In this document: positions 7,149 to 9,860 of the stretch, one piece after another
How the letters are laid out: every line of letters begins with the position of its first letter
How positions within the stretch are numbered: position 1 is the first letter of the stretch
Source of the DNA: Myxococcota bacterium
Lineage (GTDB): Bacteria > Myxococcota > UBA4151
Assembly: GCA_028823075.1 (NCBI GenBank)
Contig: JAPKCE010000050.1
Span: 1 to 9,860 of the forward strand
Length of the DNA: 9,860 nt
Direction: 5' to 3'
Notes under the pieces: model-generated
Seen by the model: only the letters and a program-made list of their open reading frames with translations
Database searches by the model: none
Told to the model about the DNA's origin: nothing
Program-made: the position numbers and the translations under genes

Positions 7149-7673
7149 CTAATAATGCACTTTGAGGCCGAGCACGGCATCAGCGATAAGAGGGTCGGCG
7201 CTGTCGAGCTGTAAGAACCACGACCCTCCAACATCGAACTGGACGCTAATCTCGGTGGCCAAATATTGCTCGACGCCAAGCCGCAAACCCGCTCCCGCCA
7301 TATAGACTCCCGCCGTAAATCCAGCGGGTGGGTTCGTCAATTGATAGTAAGTCCCACTGAGAATGGCAAAGGGACGCAGCCGGTCTTCGCTCAGATCGTA
7401 GCGTAGCCCGGTGCTCACCCATGCCGGAATTAAGGTGGCGCGGCTTGGGTCGTCGACGGCCTGGGTCACGGCGATCACGCCGCGGTACATCCAACTCCAA
7501 CTGCCAACACCGATCTGCCGAGTCCCCCCTAGGCCGATGCCCAACTGAGGGTCCAAGCGCAGAGTCTCGTTTCCGGGAACCGCCATCAGCCCAATGCCCG
7601 TTGAATTAGGAGCGTATTGAGCCTGCGCCGGGAGCGCTGCGAAAAGAACCAGGACAAGAAGGGGTAAACGCAT
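7149..7673 (-). CDS. Small outer-membrane beta-barrel-like protein, function unknown
   Basis: I do not recognise this protein. It has 174 residues, with a signal peptide (1-18, hydrophobic Leu/Val core, cut at AQA before Q19). About 155 residues of alternating polar and non-polar character follow, with Gly- and aromatic-rich strands such as GIGLGGTRQIGVGSWSWMYR and AGVYMAGAGLRLGV. It ends in LGLKVHY, a terminal aromatic residue that fits the beta-signal read by BamA. Size and pattern suggest an eight-stranded barrel of the OmpA/OmpX/OmpW scale. It starts three bases after the peptidase stop and its own stop overlaps the ribosome binding site of the Fur gene, so it lies in the middle of a three-gene operon. 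Its job may be linked to the exported peptidase or to the envelope response controlled by the regulator; that is inference. Confidence 0.75.
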   Translation of the reverse strand: MRLPLLVLVLFAALPAQAQYAPNSTGIGLMAVPGNETLRLDPQLGIGLGGTRQIGVGSWSWMYRGVIAVTQAVDDPSRATLIPAWVSTGLRYDLSEDRLRPFAILSGTYYQLTNPPAGFTAGVYMAGAGLRLGVEQYLATEISVQFDVGGSWFLQLDSADPLIADAVLGLKVHY

Positions 7674-7676
7674 CGG

Positions 7677-9158
7677 CTAGTCCTTGAACTTAGGCCGCAA
7701 GGTGCCCGCGACGTCTGCGATAATGCGCACCATCCTACCCAAGCCGGCATGCAGTTCGGATTCGGCGATGCGCTCGTTGAGACCGTGAATGGTCTTCAGT
7801 TCTTGCACGTCGATCATAAAGGGTAAAATGCCGTAAACATACGGGACATCCTTGCCACGAAACCAAGCTGAATCGGTGCTTCCGGGGCTGACCACCGGCA
7901 CCACGACCTGTTTACCGTCGGCGGGGAGATGCCTCTCAAAGGCTCCAAACAAAGGGCTGGTCCAAACGCTTTGGCTGCCCGGGCGCATGCTGCGCACTTT
8001 CAGTTCAACGCCCTCGATGGCCAACCGAACGCGCAGCGCCTCGACCATCGTTTGAGGATCCTCATCGGGAAGCACGCGGCAATCGAGCATGGCAGTCGCT
8101 TTGGGTGGTATCACGTTGGGGCGCGGGCCTCCGGCCTGCAGCGCCGTCTCGATGCAGGTGTTTCGCACGGACGCGTTGGTTGCTGGCTGACTCGACAGCG
8201 CGCCTTTCACGAACATCGCTCGACTCATAAAGAAACTCTTGGGCAGACCCGCTGCCGGCGCCGCGCGACGCAACATCTCCAAAGTCGCCGGGTTCAGGCG
8301 GATGGGAAATGGCGACTCGCGCAATCGCGTCAGACCTTCGATCAGTCGTTGTGATGCGAAACCGCCCCATGCCTGACTGCCATGCCCCGTATCCCCTTTA
8401 ACGGTAACTTCGACCCACACGTTACCGCGCTCGGCCACACTAACCGCCCAGAGGTCCTGACCGGGGATGATGAGGTTGCGCAGACCGATACCGCCCTCAT
8501 TGATGATCATCTCTGGACGATCGCCGAACAGCTTTTCCATATTGTCGGCGACATATTGCGCGCCCAGGCCCTGATCCTCTTCATCGGGGGTGGCTACAAA
8601 AAACAGGTCGCGCTCAAGTTTATGTGATTTCGAATCCATAAAGTGGCGCTTGATGAGCACCAAACTCATGGCTTCGACAGCCAGCATACCCTTCATGTCT
8701 AGCGCACCGCGCCCCCAAATATACCCGTCTTGTTGACGGCCTCCGAAGGGTTTAATACCATTTTTCCAAGCCTTGGCGTCGGCCGGGACCACGTCGGTAT
8801 GGCCCAGCAACACCATCGGCTTTTTAAAGCGCCGAGCTGCTTTGAGATGGGCGATAAGGATAGGCCGGTCTTCGAGACCTGGCGCGCTGATGGTTTTGGT
8901 GGGGATGTCGTGAGCTTTAAAGAAGGCCGCGAGCACAGCCACGGCGGCGCCCTCGTTACCCGGCGGGTTCGAGGTGTCGGCCTGAATTAGCTGGATAAGC
9001 AACTCACTCAAAGCGCGCTGGTCAGCGCTATGCGGCTCGAGGTTCAAGCCATCAGCGATGTTCGGCGGCACCGGAACTGAGGGTCCAGTGGTCGCACAAG
9101 CCATGCTGACGCTAAGGGCAAGAATGGCGGCGAATTGTCTGCGGTTTGTTTTCATCAT
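7677..9158 (-). CDS. Exported M20-family zinc metallopeptidase (PM20D1/carboxypeptidase S-like)
   Basis: A 493-residue M20 hydrolase, probably removing residues from peptides or cleaving N-acyl amino acids, since its motifs resemble the PM20D1/CPS1 branch. The dizinc site is complete: H120 and D122 (LLGHTDVVP), D154 (GRGALDMKG), E193-E194 (ATPDEED, catalytic Glu plus ligand), E221 (INEGG) and H458 (IHGLNERI). The dimerisation-domain histidine H259 (GHGSQ) and the PGSTDSAWFRG segment are also present. The N-terminus is an export signal: N-R-R-Q-F, a short hydrophobic run, then SMAC with C21, which could be a lipobox. The twin arginines resemble a Tat motif, so a lipid-anchored envelope enzyme is likely but not proven. 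It leads an operon with the barrel protein and Fur regulator. The start may be either of two adjacent ATGs; the ribosome binding site is weak. Confidence 0.93.
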   Translation of the reverse strand: MMKTNRRQFAAILALSVSMACATTGPSVPVPPNIADGLNLEPHSADQRALSELLIQLIQADTSNPPGNEGAAVAVLAAFFKAHDIPTKTISAPGLEDRPILIAHLKAARRFKKPMVLLGHTDVVPADAKAWKNGIKPFGGRQQDGYIWGRGALDMKGMLAVEAMSLVLIKRHFMDSKSHKLERDLFFVATPDEEDQGLGAQYVADNMEKLFGDRPEMIINEGGIGLRNLIIPGQDLWAVSVAERGNVWVEVTVKGDTGHGSQAWGGFASQRLIEGLTRLRESPFPIRLNPATLEMLRRAAPAAGLPKSFFMSRAMFVKGALSSQPATNASVRNTCIETALQAGGPRPNVIPPKATAMLDCRVLPDEDPQTMVEALRVRLAIEGVELKVRSMRPGSQSVWTSPLFGAFERHLPADGKQVVVPVVSPGSTDSAWFRGKDVPYVYGILPFMIDVQELKTIHGLNERIAESELHAGLGRMVRIIADVAGTLRPKFKD

Positions 9159-9182
9159 GGCTGCTCGCTACCCGTTGCGGAC

Positions 9183-9218
9183 AAAAACGGAAAGAGGACG
9201 CATTGCTGCGTCCTCTTT
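9183..9218 (-). terminator. Rho-independent terminator of the tRNA-Leu gene
   Basis: A perfect 12-bp inverted repeat (9191-9202 with 9207-9218) around a four-base loop, followed on the minus strand by CCG and a run of five T (9187-9183). The stem begins at the final A of the tRNA CCA end. It lies immediately before the peptidase operon, whose first codon is 32 bases beyond the stem. Confidence 0.8.
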
Positions 9219-9304
9219 GGTGCCGAAGGAGGGACTCGAACCCTCACGGGTATTCCCCACTAGATCCTTAATCTAGCGCGTCTACCAAATTCCGCCACCT
9301 CGGC
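9218..9304 (-). tRNA. tRNA-Leu, anticodon AAG (unusual A34)
   Basis: The 87-base minus-strand gene folds as a class II tRNA. The acceptor stem is GCCGAGG paired with CTTCGGC (one G-U), with discriminator A and an encoded CCA. The D region contains GGTAGA, the anticodon stem is CTAGA/TCTAG, the long variable arm has GGG/CCC, and the T arm is GAGGG-TTCGAGT-CCCTC. The seven-base anticodon loop reads TTAAGGA: T33, then AAG at 34-36, then G37. G36 with G37 is the pattern of Leu CUN readers, so this is not a misread UAA tRNA. Bacterial tRNA-Leu normally has G, U or C at position 34. It has its own promoter and terminator. Confidence 0.93.
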
Positions 9305-9315
9305 AGGCGGAGCGG

Positions 9316-9344
9316 GCTCTAGGGAAAGCAAACGAGTCGGTCAA
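9316..9344 (-). promoter_or_regulatory. Promoter of the tRNA-Leu gene
   Basis: On the minus strand TTGACC (9344-9339, five of six consensus bases) and TAGAGC (9321-9316, three of six) are separated by exactly 17 bases. The predicted start near 9309 is a few bases before the mature tRNA 5' end at 9304. It lies in the short gap after secG. Confidence 0.55.
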
Positions 9345-9359
9345 CCCTAACCCACACCC

Positions 9360-9376
9360 AAAAGAGGCTTTCCTCT
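9360..9376 (-). terminator. Short hairpin after secG, possible weak terminator
   Basis: AGAGG (9376-9372) and CCTCT (9367-9363) pair around a four-base loop and are followed by T residues to 9360. The stem overlaps the secG stop codon. Five base pairs and only three or four T make it weak, but it is placed where the tpiA-secG unit should end. Confidence 0.4.
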
Positions 9377-9794
9377 ATTCTTTCGATTCTTCCTTGGAAT
9401 TTTCCTTGGCCTCTTCAGCAGGGGCCGCAGTTTTGTCTTCCTTGGCAGCTTCATTTGGCACTGCTTCCGAGGCTTCTTTTTCAGCCCCGTTACCGAGTTC
9501 GGTTTCGCTGTTTTCAGCAGGGGCGGTGACCCCGGCCGGCGCATCTTGAGCCTCACCTGCCATCACCGAGCTACCGGCGCCCTGCGCTGCGAGAACGATG
9601 GAAGTGATCATGAAAAACACTGCCATGGTGCTGGTCAAACGTTCCATGAAGGCGTTGCCCGACTGTACCGGCTTACCACCGCCACCGCCGCCGCCGCCGA
9701 TATCACCACCGCCTTCGCGACCGCTTTGCAGCAACACGACGGCGATCAGAACAAAGCAGATTACCACATGAAGAATGGTCAGAAATGTACTCAC
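9375..9794 (-). CDS. secG: Preprotein translocase subunit SecG with long acidic tail
   Basis: Small inner-membrane partner of SecYE that aids SecA-driven protein export. The 139-residue product has TM1 at about 4-22 ending in VVLLQSGREGG, the family signature, then a Gly-rich loop with eight consecutive glycines (33-40). TM2 is at about 56-71 (STMAVFFMITSIVLAAQ), preceded by NAFMERLT. From about 72 to the end is a charged Ala/Glu/Lys-rich tail, probably disordered, longer than in E. coli SecG (110 residues in total). The start is GTG at 9794-9792 with GAGGAG upstream that overlaps the tpiA stop; only 12 bases separate the genes. The tpiA-secG order is common in bacteria and implies co-transcription. 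Confidence 0.93.
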   Translation of the reverse strand: MSTFLTILHVVICFVLIAVVLLQSGREGGGDIGGGGGGGGKPVQSGNAFMERLTSTMAVFFMITSIVLAAQGAGSSVMAGEAQDAPAGVTAPAENSETELGNGAEKEASEAVPNEAAKEDKTAAPAEEAKENSKEESKE

Positions 9795-9806
9795 GAATTA
9801 TCTCCT

Positions 9807-9860
9807 CTAATTCCGGCTGTTGGCAGCGGCAGCGACGATAGCAGCGAACGATGCTGCGTC
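9807..9860 (-). CDS. tpiA: Triosephosphate isomerase, C-terminal 17 residues (partial)
   Basis: The frame entering from the right edge ends DAASFAAIVAAAANSRN and stops at TAG (9809-9807). TpiA enzymes typically end with a segment of this kind (the last helix after GGASL, often followed by xxSFxxIV). TpiA interconverts dihydroxyacetone phosphate and glyceraldehyde 3-phosphate in glycolysis. The call rests on this short tail plus the following secG, which often follows tpiA. The catalytic residues are outside the window. Confidence 0.8.
   Translation of the reverse strand, partial: DAASFAAIVAAAANSRN

Noticed and set aside
6596..7160. A Fur box near the Fur-family gene
   Set aside because: I looked for GATAATGATAATC-like inverted repeats around the gene and in the neighbouring gaps and saw none that matched well.
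9347..9556. A basic Lys/Arg/Pro-rich 69-codon minus-strand frame
   Set aside because: It overlaps the secG tail in another frame; the composition comes from the Glu/Lys/Ala-rich codons of secG.
1..9860. Mobile element, CRISPR array, toxin-antitoxin or defence system
   Set aside because: No transposase, integrase, spaced direct repeats or small paired genes were seen. The tRNA-Leu shows no repeated 3' end elsewhere in the window that would mark an integration site.

Overview
The window looks like a chromosomal stretch from a Gram-negative deltaproteobacterium in the broad sense (Myxococcota or Bradymonadales-like). The support is lpxC (lipid A synthesis, so an outer membrane), the gene order yebC-ruvC-ruvA-ruvB, and a large secreted protein whose C-terminus resembles the MYXO-CTERM sorting signal (Cys, short hydrophobic helix, four arginines). 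The assignment is an inference; no rRNA or species marker is present. Every supported gene lies on the minus strand, so transcription runs from high to low coordinates.

In transcription order: the last 17 codons of tpiA (9860-9807) lead into secG with a GTG start, then a weak hairpin. A tRNA-Leu gene with anticodon AAG (9304-9218) follows, with its own promoter and a strong terminator that begins at its CCA end. Next is a tight three-gene cluster: an exported M20 metallopeptidase, a small outer-membrane beta-barrel-like protein and a Fur-family regulator. After a good sigma70-type promoter (6617-6645) comes a 707-residue secreted multi-domain protein. It leads into yebC-ruvC-ruvA-ruvB, the Holliday junction processing set. 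A 174-base gap with an AT-rich spot precedes lpxC. The window ends in the 5' part of a Lys/Ala/Pro-rich protein encoded by 18-bp tandem repeats.

Most of the window is housekeeping: protein export (SecG), glycolysis (TpiA), translation (tRNA-Leu, YebC), recombination (RuvABC) and lipopolysaccharide synthesis (LpxC). The accessory part, roughly 4472-9158, holds envelope or exported proteins plus the Fur-type regulator. I see no mobile element, CRISPR array, phage gene or defence system. The points most worth a second look are the A34 tRNA-Leu, the peptidase/barrel/Fur cluster and the MYXO-CTERM-like protein. Several genes (lpxC, ruvA, ruvC, secG) use GTG starts.
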